This document shows, one piece after another, positions 6,630-15,113 of a stretch of 64,000 bases of DNA. How positions within the stretch are numbered: the first letter of the stretch is position 1; every line of letters begins with the position of its first letter. Below the pieces are notes generated by a model. The model had not been told where the DNA came from and did not search any database. It saw nothing but the letters and a program-made list of their open reading frames with translations. The translations under genes and the position numbers were made by a program. Origin of the DNA: Slackia sp. ZJ119 (lineage in GTDB: Bacteria > Actinomycetota > Coriobacteriia > Coriobacteriales > Eggerthellaceae); assembly GCF_011039175.1 (NCBI RefSeq), contig NZ_JAAKEN010000009.1, forward strand, positions 1 through 64,000, read 5' to 3'.

Positions 6630-9059
6630 ATGAAGAAGAGGAAAGCAGTCCTGCGCAACTCAATGGCGGTGCTGCTGTCGGCCGTCATGGCAAGCTCCCT
6701 GACCCCGGCGATCGCTTTGGCGAATGAGGGCGAAGCGGATACGAGTAACGGAGGAATGGTTGCTCCAGCCGATGGGGCCGTGGTGTCGATGAACGGTCAA
6801 ACCTATCCGAGCATTGCCGCAGCTCTTGAGCGAGCTGTCGGCGGGCAGAATGCCACGATCACGCTCGAGAAGAGTTTCTCTGAAAACGTGGTCATTCCTG
6901 CCGGAAAGGAAATAACCCTCAAGCTTAACGGCAAGACGCTCACCAACAATGCAAGCAATGGTGCGAAGGACACTATCACGGTGATGCAAGGCGCCAAGCT
7001 CACCATTAATGGCACGGGCACCGTGGACAACGTTAGCCATGGCAAAGCGGTCATCGCCAACAACGGCACGGTGACTCTCAACGGCGGGAGCTACACTCGC
7101 AGCCAGGAGGCAGGTAAAAACAAAGACGACAACGGCGGCAATTCCTACTACAACATTTTTAACCATGGCATCATGACCGTGAACGACGGCGTGACCGTTG
7201 TGCAAGACGGCAAATTTTCGAGTTTGTTCGAGAATGGCTACTTTGATTATAGTTCTCAGTACAACGAGGGCGAGAACGAAAAGACTCCGACGCTCACTAT
7301 TAATGGCGGTACGTTCTCTGGCGGCCTCAACACGATAAAAAACGACGACAACGGGATTCTTCGCATATACGAAGGAACTTTTAAGGGCATGTCCCAGGCT
7401 GCGTTTTTGAACTGGAATGTGGCAACGGTAGAAGGCGGCACTTTTACCTTGGACGACACGGCGGAACAGGCTGCGGCCGTGCTTCTCAATGGCGGCGGCA
7501 AGCCAGATATAAACAAAGGTGAGCTTACAATTAGTGGCGGCGTATTCAAGGGAGGCAAGAAACCTGTCATTAAATCGATTTATGCCAATCATCCAGAATA
7601 CCTGGATACTGTGAACATCAAGGGTGGCAGGTTCAGCCAGAACCTAGGACGCCTTTGGGATGATAGCGTCGAGGCCAAAGTGACGATAAACTCGGACGGG
7701 CTTTACGGCATCTGCGACCATACCGCCACAGGCAGGACCTACAAGGGCGCCTATCCCGCTACCTGCGGAAACGACGGCTACGCCGGCGACATCCATTGTG
7801 ATCTCCCTGCTTGCGACGAATTTATCTCCCGCGGTCGCACCATCCCCGCCACCGGCGACCACGCATACGGCGAGTGGGCCGTGACCGAGGAGGCCACCGA
7901 GTTCGAGCCGGGCACGCAGGAGCGGTCCTGCAGCGTGTGCGGCGCGAAGGAGACGCAAGAGACGCCGGCGCTCGGCCACAAACCCTCCGAGGCCTGGAGC
8001 TCGAACGCGACCGACCACTGGAAGGTCTGCGAGGGCTGCGGCGCCGAGCTGGAGGAGGCTCCCCACTCCTTCGGCGAGTGGGAGACGACCAAGGAGGCCA
8101 CCGAGCTTGAGCCCGGCGAGAAGGCCCGCTCCTGCTCCGTCTGCGGCGCGACGGAGACGGAAGAGCTGCCGGCGCTCGGACATGCGCCCTCCGAGGCCTG
8201 GCAGTCCGACGCGGACGCCCACTGGAAGGTCTGCGAGGGCTGCGGCGCCGAGCTTGAAAAGGCCGCCCACGCCTTCGGCGAGTGGAAGACGACCAAGGAG
8301 GCCACGACGGAGGCCGCAGGCTCCCAAGAGCGCACCTGCAGCGTGTGCGGCTACGTGCAGGCGCAGGAGATCGCCAAGCTCTCCCCCGTGCCCGAGGGGG
8401 GCTCGGGCTGGGTCGAGTCCGAAGACGGCGAGTGGGGCTACGTCGAGGCCGGCGAGCCGGTCGACCAAGGCTGGAAAGAGGTCGGCGGCGAGTGGTACTA
8501 CTTCGAGGAAGAGGCCATGCAGACCGGCTGGGCCCAGGTCGAGGGCGAGTGGTACTACCTCGAGGACTCCGGCAAGATGGACACCGGCTGGAAGGAGGTG
8601 GACGGCGACTGGTACTACCTCGAGGACACGGGCAAGATGGCCACGGGCTGGCAGCAGGTGGACGGAGACTGGTACCACCTCGGGAAGTCCGGCAGGATGG
8701 ACACGGGCTGGAAGAAGGACGGAGGGACGTGGTACTACCTCAACGGCGCCGGCGAGGGCGCGGAGGGCTCCATGGCGACCGGCTGGAAGAAGGTCGGCGG
8801 CGAGTGGTACTACCTGAACAGGTCCGGCGCGATGCGCTCGGGCTGGCAGAAGCTTTCCGGCACGTGGTACCTCCTGAACGCCGCGCACGACGGCACGTTC
8901 GGCGCCATGCTCGAGGGCTGGCAGCGCGTCGACGCCAAGGCCGGCAAGCCGACGTCTGCGAACTCCTGGTACTACCTCGAGCCCGGCTCCGGCGCCATGG
9001 CCGTGGGCAGGTGGGTCGGCGGCTACTACGTCGACGCCTCCGGCCGCTGGATTCCCTAG
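6630..9059 (+). CDS. secreted cell-wall-binding surface protein with KW repeats (paralogue)
   Basis: This 809-residue protein begins after a consensus AGGAGG. It has a signal peptide (KKRKAVLRNSMAVLLSAV, then SSLTPAIALANE). A beta-solenoid-type region of about 320 residues follows, rich in G-GxF/T turns (TINGGTFSGG, VEGGTFTLDD, ISGGVFKGGK). Three CxxC repeats come next (CSVCGAKETQETPALGH and the paired CEGCGAELEEAPHSFGEW). The C-terminus has about nine KW repeats (GWKEVGGEWYYFEEEAMQTG pattern) and a terminal GGYYVDASGRW block like that of 3993-6188. It is secreted and held on the wall by the repeats. The solenoid differs most from the paralogue, while the C-terminal half is conserved, as in diversified adhesin families. 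Confidence 0.82.
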   Translation: MKKRKAVLRNSMAVLLSAVMASSLTPAIALANEGEADTSNGGMVAPADGAVVSMNGQTYPSIAAALERAVGGQNATITLEKSFSENVVIPAGKEITLKLNGKTLTNNASNGAKDTITVMQGAKLTINGTGTVDNVSHGKAVIANNGTVTLNGGSYTRSQEAGKNKDDNGGNSYYNIFNHGIMTVNDGVTVVQDGKFSSLFENGYFDYSSQYNEGENEKTPTLTINGGTFSGGLNTIKNDDNGILRIYEGTFKGMSQAAFLNWNVATVEGGTFTLDDTAEQAAAVLLNGGGKPDINKGELTISGGVFKGGKKPVIKSIYANHPEYLDTVNIKGGRFSQNLGRLWDDSVEAKVTINSDGLYGICDHTATGRTYKGAYPATCGNDGYAGDIHCDLPACDEFISRGRTIPATGDHAYGEWAVTEEATEFEPGTQERSCSVCGAKETQETPALGHKPSEAWSSNATDHWKVCEGCGAELEEAPHSFGEWETTKEATELEPGEKARSCSVCGATETEELPALGHAPSEAWQSDADAHWKVCEGCGAELEKAAHAFGEWKTTKEATTEAAGSQERTCSVCGYVQAQEIAKLSPVPEGGSGWVESEDGEWGYVEAGEPVDQGWKEVGGEWYYFEEEAMQTGWAQVEGEWYYLEDSGKMDTGWKEVDGDWYYLEDTGKMATGWQQVDGDWYHLGKSGRMDTGWKKDGGTWYYLNGAGEGAEGSMATGWKKVGGEWYYLNRSGAMRSGWQKLSGTWYLLNAAHDGTFGAMLEGWQRVDAKAGKPTSANSWYYLEPGSGAMAVGRWVGGYYVDASGRWIP

Positions 9060-9104
9060 CGAGCGCCTGAACCTAAGACAGAGGGGCCTCTCCGAAGGCC
9101 CGCA

Positions 9105-9134
9105 GGCAAGGCCGCGCACCCGCGCGGCCTTGCC
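9105..9134 (+). terminator. strong hairpin after the surface-protein gene
   Basis: A 13-bp perfect stem (GGCAAGGCCGCGC/GCGCGGCCTTGCC) with loop ACCC lies 45 bases past the stop codon. No U-tract follows, so termination efficiency is uncertain. Confidence 0.55.
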
Positions 9135-9224
9135 GTCTCAGGTGCGAGGGAGACCTGCCGGTCCCAACCAACGCCTTCTGCTTGACATGCCCTCTTGCGC
9201 AGTCGGCCCAGTCTATGCGACAAT

Positions 9225-9290
9225 ACATTATGGAGGTGCGAATAGCGCTTCTACCAAGTCGCCGAAGGTTATCCTTCGGCATCTTTTATC
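9225..9290 (+). ncRNA. structured leader upstream of a DUF3800 gene
   Basis: An 8-bp perfect hairpin GCCGAAGG-TTAT-CCTTCGGC (9261-9280) is preceded by a second weaker hairpin around GGAGGTGCGAATAGCGC (9232-9255). Both lie within 75 bases of the DUF3800 start codon. Conserved RNA motifs named DUF3800 motifs have been described upstream of DUF3800 genes by comparative genomics. The position and two-hairpin layout match that idea, but the assignment to a given motif class needs a covariance model. A GACAAT (9219-9224) with TTGCGC 18 bases before it could be the promoter. Confidence 0.4.
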
Positions 9291-9302
9291 TGGGAAGGCG
9301 CG

Positions 9303-9980
9303 ATGGAACGCGAGCTGTCGATCTTTTGCGACGAGTCAGGCGGAATGGGCGGCATGTCAAAATACCGCCTCGTTACGCTCGTCTTCCACGACCAATCCGA
9401 TGACATTTCCGAGTGCATTTCTCGCTATCGAAAAGACCTGTCGAACAAGGGGTTGGAGGACATTCCGTTCCACGCTTCGCCGTTGATGTATGGGAAGCCA
9501 CCATATGGCGGCATCGACATTGCCGATCGCAGGAGAATGTTCGCATCGTTTTCGTACTTTCAGCGTGGGCTTCCCTTTCGATATGCGTTCTTTGCGTACA
9601 AAAGAAGCGAGGTGGACGGAGAATACCGGTATATTGCACGTCTGAAACGCGATATGGTGGTGTTTCTGTCTGACAATCTGGACTATTTTCAGTCCTTTGA
9701 CAAGGTGAAGATATACTATGACGGCGGACAGCGGACGATAACCAATGCGCTTCATGCGGCGTTCGAGTACGAGCTCTCGAAAGAGGCCGTCCTTTACAGG
9801 AATGCGTCTCCGAAAGAGTATAGATTGAGCCAAGTCGCTGACTATCTGTGCACTCTTGAGCTGGCGGCGCTGAAGTTCGACGCCCGCGAGATCACTTCAA
9901 CGGACGAGGCGTTCTTTGGACTCTCTGCGACAACTTTCAAGCGCAACTACCTCAAAAAGGCGCGAAAGAAGCTTCTGTAA
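9303..9980 (+). CDS. DUF3800 domain protein
   Basis: The 225-residue protein begins MERELSIFCDESG. The acidic D-E-S-G start, a central KIYYDGG strand and a late acidic pair near QVADYLCTLEL are features of DUF3800, a family with a predicted RNase H-like fold and unproven nuclease activity. GGAAGG lies before the ATG. The gene follows a structured leader (9225-9290). DUF3800 genes often sit in mobile or defence-rich DNA. No neighbour here forms an operon with it. The molecular function is unknown. Confidence 0.8.
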   Translation: MERELSIFCDESGGMGGMSKYRLVTLVFHDQSDDISECISRYRKDLSNKGLEDIPFHASPLMYGKPPYGGIDIADRRRMFASFSYFQRGLPFRYAFFAYKRSEVDGEYRYIARLKRDMVVFLSDNLDYFQSFDKVKIYYDGGQRTITNALHAAFEYELSKEAVLYRNASPKEYRLSQVADYLCTLELAALKFDAREITSTDEAFFGLSATTFKRNYLKKARKKLL

Positions 9981-10150
9981 GGGGGCATGTCTCTGTCAGT
10001 CGCCCCTCCGCCCCTGCCTTCCTTGACGACCTCGCCACGCTCTTCTGCATTTTTTATTCGATTGCGCCGGCATGACTGTTCCGCAAGCGCTTTGACGGTA
10101 GAGTTTTCCGGCATAATGTGCACTTTTGACGCTGGAGTATGGTGAGCTGC

Positions 10151-11479
10151 ATGCCTGTTTGGCTTGGTTTGTTGTTGGTCGTGTTCTTCCTTCTGATGAA
10201 CGCCTTTTTCGTGATTGCAGAGTTTTCTCTTGTGCGCGTGCGCAAATCTCAGCTTGAGCTTGCGGTCGAGGAAGGCAAGGCCGGCGCGAAGTCGGCGAAG
10301 ATGGTCGCCGAGAACGTGAACGCCTACCTTTCCGCCTGCCAGCTGGGCATCACGCTGGCCTCGCTCGCTCTTGGCTGGGTCGGCGAACCGGCGGTGTCCG
10401 CGCTCATCTCTCCGCTGCTCGCGCCGTTCAACCTGCCCGAAGGGGCCACGCATGCCATCGGCGTTGCGGTCGGCTTCACCTTGGTCACGACGCTGCACGT
10501 GGTGGCGGGCGAGCTTATTCCCAAGTCGCTGGCCATTTTCTCAACCGAGCAATATGCCCTGTTCAGCGCGACGCCGCTCGTGTGGTTCTACAAGATCACC
10601 TATCCCATCATGGTGGTGTTCAACGGCATCACCAACGGCGTCATGAAGCTGCTCGGCCATGACGTGGCCAGCGAGCACGAGGTCTACACCGACGAGGAGA
10701 TCAAGCTGCTCATCGACGAATCGACTGAAAGCGGCCTTATCGACGCCGACGCGAACGAATACGTGGACAACATCTTCGAGCTGGGCGACAAGGACGCCGA
10801 GGCCATCATGACGCCGCGCATGGACATCGTCTGCATCGACCTGGACGATTCGCTCGAGGAAAACCTCAAGCTCGTCAAGCAGTACAACTACACGCGCTAT
10901 CCGGTGTGCCGCGAGAACAAGGATCGCATCGTTGGTTTTGTGCACGTGAAAGACCTCTACACGCTGCCGGCCGACGCGACGATAGACGACCTGGAGATCC
11001 GCACGATCCTGGCCGTCCCCGAGGGGCTTTCGATCGCGAAGCTTCTGCAGGAGCTCCAAGGCCAGTGCACGAAGATCGCCGTGGTCATCGACGAGCACGG
11101 CGGCACGGCGGGCATCGTGACGATGTCGGACATCATGGAGCAGATCGTCGGCCGCATCGACGACGAGTACGCCCATGGCGACGAGGACGAGGTCACGCAG
11201 CTCGAAGACGGCAGCTATCTCATCGACGGCTCGCTGCCCATCGACGAGGCGTGCGAGATCATCGGCTTCACTCCCGAAGAGGCGGAAGAATGCGAAACCG
11301 CCGGCGGCCTGCTGCTGGCGCTGTTCGACCGCATCCCCGTGACGGGAGACACCACCGAAGTCGGCGGCAAGCACGCCCACGCAAAGTTTACCGTGGTTGA
11401 CATGGACAAGCGCCGCATCGACAAGATCCTCATCGTCGTGACGCCGCACGAAGACGAAGAAGAAGCGACGGAGAGCTGA
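10151..11479 (+). CDS. CNNM/CBS-domain membrane protein (HlyC/CorC family)
   Basis: About 442 residues. It has an N-terminal CNNM (DUF21) domain of three to four membrane helices (residues 1-190, MNAFFVIAEFSLVRVRKSQL, GWVGEPAV). Paired CBS domains follow (AIMTPRMDIVCIDLDDSLEE... RYPVCRENKDRIVGFVHVKD... VVIDEHGGTAGIVTMSDIME). A C-terminal CorC_HlyC domain ends the protein (LEDGSYLIDGSLPIDEACEI). Proteins of this family act in magnesium or cobalt handling at the cytoplasmic membrane; older 'hemolysin' labels are historical. ATG 10151 is chosen because GGTGAG precedes it and the first helix starts there; ATG 10139 is possible. It is monocistronic, followed by a long palindrome at 11501-11572. 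Confidence 0.85.
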   Translation: MPVWLGLLLVVFFLLMNAFFVIAEFSLVRVRKSQLELAVEEGKAGAKSAKMVAENVNAYLSACQLGITLASLALGWVGEPAVSALISPLLAPFNLPEGATHAIGVAVGFTLVTTLHVVAGELIPKSLAIFSTEQYALFSATPLVWFYKITYPIMVVFNGITNGVMKLLGHDVASEHEVYTDEEIKLLIDESTESGLIDADANEYVDNIFELGDKDAEAIMTPRMDIVCIDLDDSLEENLKLVKQYNYTRYPVCRENKDRIVGFVHVKDLYTLPADATIDDLEIRTILAVPEGLSIAKLLQELQGQCTKIAVVIDEHGGTAGIVTMSDIMEQIVGRIDDEYAHGDEDEVTQLEDGSYLIDGSLPIDEACEIIGFTPEEAEECETAGGLLLALFDRIPVTGDTTEVGGKHAHAKFTVVDMDKRRIDKILIVVTPHEDEEEATES

Positions 11480-11500
11480 CAGAGGTGACGCAGAGCTGAA

Positions 11501-11572
11501 AGCTGACAGAGGGACGGGGTATTCGTCAGGCCGGCCTGCCGGCCTGACGAATACCCCGTCCCTCTGTCAGCT
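11501..11572 (+). terminator. perfect 34-bp palindrome after the CBS-domain gene
   Basis: The arms (11501-11534 and 11539-11572) are perfectly complementary over 34 bp around a CCTG loop. The left arm begins AGCTGACAGAGGGACGGGGT. It lies between the CBS-domain gene and the rplJ promoter and can act as a terminator in either direction, though no T-run directly follows. Such a long perfect stem is unusual for a simple terminator and may be a mobile repeat unit. Confidence 0.6.
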
Positions 11573-11598
11573 CGTTCGTGAAAAAACGATGGTCGCGC

Positions 11599-11626
11599 TT
11601 GCAATTTAGGCGGTACGTGGCAGAAT
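11599..11626 (+). promoter_or_regulatory. probable promoter of rplJ-rplL
   Basis: TTGCAA (11599-11604), a 16-base spacer and CAGAAT (11621-11626) would start transcription near 11633, giving the long leader expected for an L10 leader RNA. Confidence 0.45.
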
Positions 11627-11639
11627 GAACAGGCTGTGT

Positions 11640-11840
11640 AAACAGCGCTGTTGTGAACATTGTTCCGCTACCAGAGACAGCCGGTGCCTTCGGGCGTAAA
11701 CGCGCAAGCGGCCAGCCGAGGTGGTTCGAAAAGTCTTGGGCTTGTCGACCCCTGCGTCTTTGATGCGGGGGTCGTTTTCTTATCCCGAAGCGACTCCACC
11801 CGTATGCGGCGGAACCCGATGGGTAAGAAAAAGGAGGTGT
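11640..11840 (+). ncRNA. L10 leader (ribosomal protein autoregulatory RNA)
   Basis: The 200-base leader of rplJ has the CCAGAGACAGCCGGTGCC segment typical of bacterial L10 leaders, to which the L10-L7/L12 complex binds. A GC-rich hairpin GACCCCTGC/GCGGGGGTC (11747-11773) followed by GTTTTCTT looks like the attenuating terminator. The ribosome site AAGGAGGTG of rplJ closes the leader. Excess L10(L12)4 would reduce expression of the operon. Confidence 0.75.
11747..11781 (+). terminator. attenuator hairpin in the L10 leader
   Basis: A 9-bp GC-rich stem (GACCCCTGC...GCGGGGGTC) followed by GTTTTCTT lies 64 bases before rplJ. This position fits attenuation of the ribosomal operon. Confidence 0.55.
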
Positions 11841-11844
11841 ATCG

Positions 11845-12369
11845 ATGCCCAACGCACAAAACGTAGAGTCTTTGGCCCAGATCAAGGCTGCCCTCGAAGG
11901 CGAAACCGCTCTGTGGATCGTCGACTATCGCGGCCTGACCGTGAAGGAGATCCAGGCGCTTCGTCGCGGCATTCGCGAAGCTGGCGCGTCCATGAAGGTG
12001 TGCAAGAACACCCTTATGCGCATTGCGCTTGCCGACATGGGGTTGCCGACTCTGGACGATCTGCTGTCCGGCCCTTCTGCGTTCGTGTTCGCTGGCGAGG
12101 ACGTGGCTGCATCCGCCAAGGTGCTCAAGAACTTCGCCAAGGACAATCAGAACTTGGAAATCAAGGGCGGCTTGATGGAAGGCAAAGCAGTGACCGCCGA
12201 GGAAGTGGAAGCCATCGCTTCGCTGCCGTCTCGCGAGGAACTCATCGCCATGGTTGCCGGCGCCATTTCCGGCGTTGCCCGTGGTCTTGCCACCACCATC
12301 AACGGTGTGCCGCGCGGTTTGGCCCAGGTGGTCAAGGCCGTGGCCGACCAAAAGGGAGAAGCGGCCTAA
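11845..12369 (+). CDS. rplJ: 50S ribosomal protein L10
   Basis: The 174-residue protein is typical L10: the RNA-binding N-terminal domain (IVDYRGLTVKEIQALRRGIR, VCKNTLMRIAL) is followed by the C-terminal helix (VAGAISGVARGLATTINGVP) that binds L7/L12 dimers. It forms the base of the ribosomal stalk. AAGGAGGTG precedes the ATG. It is the first gene of a two-gene operon with rplL and is preceded by an L10 leader. Confidence 0.95.
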   Translation: MPNAQNVESLAQIKAALEGETALWIVDYRGLTVKEIQALRRGIREAGASMKVCKNTLMRIALADMGLPTLDDLLSGPSAFVFAGEDVAASAKVLKNFAKDNQNLEIKGGLMEGKAVTAEEVEAIASLPSREELIAMVAGAISGVARGLATTINGVPRGLAQVVKAVADQKGEAA

Positions 12370-12422
12370 GGGCGCGTCTCCAGGCAGCCTGACGAGGGCT
12401 GCCGCATGACAAACGACATTTT

Positions 12423-12440
12423 GGCCGGAACGGTCCGGCC
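12423..12440 (+). promoter_or_regulatory. rplJ-rplL intercistronic hairpin
   Basis: A GGCCGGA-ACGG-TCCGGCC hairpin ends 19 bases before rplL, just ahead of its ribosome site. A second stem (GGCAGCC/GGGCTGCC) lies upstream of it. It may tune the relative expression of L12, which is needed in several copies per ribosome. Confidence 0.35.
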
Positions 12441-12459
12441 CCTTTGAAAGGATTTGAAC

Positions 12460-12837
12460 ATGGCTGTTACTCGTGAAGAGATCATCGAGGCTTTGAAGGA
12501 GATGTCCCTGCTCGAGGCTTCTGAGCTGGTGAAGGACATCGAGGAGACCTTTGGCGTGTCCGCTGCTGCTCCGGTTGCCGTTGCTGCTGCTCCGGCTGCT
12601 GGCGGCGAGGCTGCTGCCGAGGAAAAGACCGACTTCGACGTTATGCTCGAGGGCTTCGGCGACAACAAGATCGCCGTCATCAAGGTCGTCCGCGAGATCA
12701 CCGGTCTGGGCCTGAAGGAGGCCAAGGAGGCCGTCGAGTCTGCTCCGACCGCTGTCGCCGAGGGCGTCAACAAGGAGAAGGCCGAAGAGCTCAAGGCCAA
12801 GCTGGAAGAGGCCGGCGCTGCTGTTACCCTCAAGTAA
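12460..12837 (+). CDS. rplL: 50S ribosomal protein L7/L12
   Basis: 125 residues starting [20 protein letters not shown]. The N-terminal dimerisation domain is followed by an alanine-rich hinge (about residues 38-58) and a conserved C-terminal factor-binding domain ([20 protein letters not shown]... [15 protein letters not shown]). It recruits translation factors to the ribosome. The start is ATG 12460, with GAAAGGA upstream; an in-frame TTG two codons earlier is not favoured. Confidence 0.96.
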   Translation: MAVTREEIIEALKEMSLLEASELVKDIEETFGVSAAAPVAVAAAPAAGGEAAAEEKTDFDVMLEGFGDNKIAVIKVVREITGLGLKEAKEAVESAPTAVAEGVNKEKAEELKAKLEEAGAAVTLK

Positions 12838-12875
12838 CTGCTGCTTGAAGATCGCTTCATAGCACTCGCGTTGAA

Positions 12876-12918
12876 AGCGCGTCGACCTTCGGGTCGGCGC
12901 GCTGTTTTGTGTTTTGTG
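12876..12918 (+). terminator. rho-independent terminator of rplJ-rplL
   Basis: A 12-bp stem AGCGCGTCGACC-TTCG-GGTCGGCGCGCT (12876-12903, one G.U pair) is followed by GTTTTGTGTTTTGTG. Confidence 0.8.
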
Positions 12919-12996
12919 CGCAAGGCGGGCCGTTCGCGGCGCGTGCGGTATGCTCTCCTTGTTCGGGTTTCCTTTGCGGCTGAAAGCAGGCTTGCC

Positions 12997-15030
12997 ATGT
13001 CCAACGAGCGGTTTCTTCCCACGACGCGCGACGAGATGGCGGCGCGGGGCTGGGATTCGGTCGACTTCGCCTACGTTTCGGGCGATGCCTATGTGGATCA
13101 CTCATCGTTCGGCATGGCCATCATCACGCGCCTTTTGGAGGCGAAGGGCTTCCGCGTGGGCGTCATTGCGCAGCCCGACTGGAACGACCCGGCCAGCGTG
13201 CGCGTCTTCGGCGAGCCGCGGCTGGGGTTTTTGGTGTCGGCCGGCAACATGGATTCGATGGTGAACCACTACACCGTGGCGAAGAAGCGCCGGCGTGCGG
13301 ACGCGTATTCGCCGGGCGGCGCGGCGGGGCTGCGGCCGAACCACGCGTGCGTCGTGTATGGGAACTTGATACGGAAAACGTACAAGAAGACGCCGGTCAT
13401 TCTGGGCGGCATCGAGGCGAGCTTGCGGCGGCTGGCGCACTATGATTACTGGTCGGACAAGATGAAGCGCTCGATTCTGCTCGATTCCGGCGCCGACCTG
13501 GTGTCGTACGGCATGGGGGAGCACTCGATCGTGCAGATTGCCGAGGCGCTGGACGCAGGCCTTGCCATCGAGGACGTGACGTTTGTCGACGGCACCGTCT
13601 ATCGCGCGAAGTCGCTTGACCACGTGTACGACTTCGAGCTGCTGCCTGGCTGGGACGACGTGCGCACGCGCCCGAAAGACTATGCTCGCTCGTTTGCCGT
13701 GCAGTATGCCAATGCGGACCCGTTCACGGGAAAACGCCTGGTCGAGCCATATTCCGACCACGAATTCGTCGTGCAGAACCCGCCGGCGGAGCCGCTTTCG
13801 CAAGAAGAGATGGACGCCGTGTACGCGCTGCCGTACGCCGGGCGGGCGCATCCGTCCTACGACGCGGCGGGCGGCGTGCCGGCGCTTGCCGAGGTGCAGT
13901 TCTCGCTGACGAGCAATCGCGGCTGTTTCGGGGAATGCGCCTTCTGCGCGTTGACGTTCCACCAGGGGCGCATCGTGCAGACGCGCAGCCACGAGTCGCT
14001 GCTGTCCGAGGCGCGAAGCATGGTCGGGCGGCCGGGCTTCAAGGGTTACATCCACGACGTGGGCGGGCCGACGGCGAACTTCCGGGCGCCGGCCTGCGCG
14101 AAGCAGTTGCGGCACGGGGCGTGCGCGAACAAGCGGTGCCTGGCGCCCGAGCCGTGTCCGCGTCTTCAGGCCGACCATGCCGACTACCTGGCGCTGCTGC
14201 GGCAGTTGCGCGAGATTCCCCAGGTGAAGAAGGTGTTCGTGCGGTCCGGCATCCGGTTCGACTACGTGCTGGCCGACCGCGAGCACGGCGACGAGTTTTT
14301 GCGCGAGCTGGCCGAGCACCACGTGAGCGGGCAGCTGCGCGTGGCGCCGGAGCATGTGTCCGACGCGGTGCTGCGCGTGATGGGCAAGCCGCCGCGGCAG
14401 GTCTACGACCGCTTCGTCGAGCGGTTCCAGCAGGCCACCGACGCGGCCGGCAAAGAGCAGTACGTGGTGCCGTACTTGATGTCGTCGCACCCGGGCAGCG
14501 GGCTTGCCGAGGCGGTGGAGCTGGCGGAATACTGTCGTGATTTGGGGTTCAACCCCGAACAGGTGCAGGATTTCTACCCGACGCCCGGCAGCCTGGCCAC
14601 GGTGATGTACTGCACGGGGCTGGACCCGCGCACGATGGAGCGCGTGTACGTGGCGAAGTCGCCGCACGAAAAGGCGCTGCAGCGGGCGCTCATCCAGTAC
14701 CGCGACCCGAAGAACGCCGATCTGGTGCGCGAGGCGCTGCGTCGGGCTGGGCGGCGCGACCTGATAGGGTTTGGCCCGAAGTGCCTGGCAAGGCCCGAAC
14801 GCGCGGAGAGGAAGGGCCGCGGCGCCGAGAAGGGCGGGGCGGCCGAGAAGGGCCAGGCTGCCAAGAAAGGCCAGGGCGCCGCGGCAGGGAAGGGCAAGGC
14901 TGCCAAGAAAGGCCGCCCTGCTGAGAAAGGCGGAGGTGCCGCGAAGGGCCGCCCTGCCGCGAAGGCTCGCCCCGCCGCCAAAACCAAGTCCAAGTCCAAG
15001 GCGGGCGGCTCTCGCGGACGCCGCGCATAA
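12997..15030 (+). CDS. YgiQ-type radical SAM protein with basic low-complexity tail
   Basis: About 677 residues. The N-terminal part (MSNERFLPTTRDEMAARGWD, VDFAYVSGDAYVDHSSFG) and the radical SAM cluster motif GCFGECAFCALTFHQGR (CxxxCxxC) identify the YgiQ/UPF0313 family. Conserved ending blocks (VAPEHVSDAVLRVM, QVQDFYPTPGSLATVMY) are present. These enzymes bind a [4Fe-4S] cluster and S-adenosylmethionine; the reaction is unknown. The last ~70 residues are a run of A, K, G, P and R units (EKGQAAKKGQGAAAG pattern), an extra tail that could bind nucleic acid or membrane lipids. ATG 12997 begins the conserved domain. Confidence 0.85.
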   Translation: MSNERFLPTTRDEMAARGWDSVDFAYVSGDAYVDHSSFGMAIITRLLEAKGFRVGVIAQPDWNDPASVRVFGEPRLGFLVSAGNMDSMVNHYTVAKKRRRADAYSPGGAAGLRPNHACVVYGNLIRKTYKKTPVILGGIEASLRRLAHYDYWSDKMKRSILLDSGADLVSYGMGEHSIVQIAEALDAGLAIEDVTFVDGTVYRAKSLDHVYDFELLPGWDDVRTRPKDYARSFAVQYANADPFTGKRLVEPYSDHEFVVQNPPAEPLSQEEMDAVYALPYAGRAHPSYDAAGGVPALAEVQFSLTSNRGCFGECAFCALTFHQGRIVQTRSHESLLSEARSMVGRPGFKGYIHDVGGPTANFRAPACAKQLRHGACANKRCLAPEPCPRLQADHADYLALLRQLREIPQVKKVFVRSGIRFDYVLADREHGDEFLRELAEHHVSGQLRVAPEHVSDAVLRVMGKPPRQVYDRFVERFQQATDAAGKEQYVVPYLMSSHPGSGLAEAVELAEYCRDLGFNPEQVQDFYPTPGSLATVMYCTGLDPRTMERVYVAKSPHEKALQRALIQYRDPKNADLVREALRRAGRRDLIGFGPKCLARPERAERKGRGAEKGGAAEKGQAAKKGQGAAAGKGKAAKKGRPAEKGGGAAKGRPAAKARPAAKTKSKSKAGGSRGRRA

Positions 15031-15032
15031 CG

Positions 15033-15076
15033 AAGCGGCCCCGAAGGCGTGGCGCTTGCTGCCTTCGGGGCCGCTT
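15033..15076. terminator. bidirectional hairpin between convergent genes
   Basis: A 16-bp stem (AAGCGGCCCCGAAGGC/GCCTTCGGGGCCGCTT) with a 12-base loop lies just after the YgiQ stop and before the end of the convergent surface-protein gene. Confidence 0.6.
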
Positions 15077-15113
15077 TCGGGCCGGTTTGCCTGCGGATGT
15101 CACAGGCGGCGGG

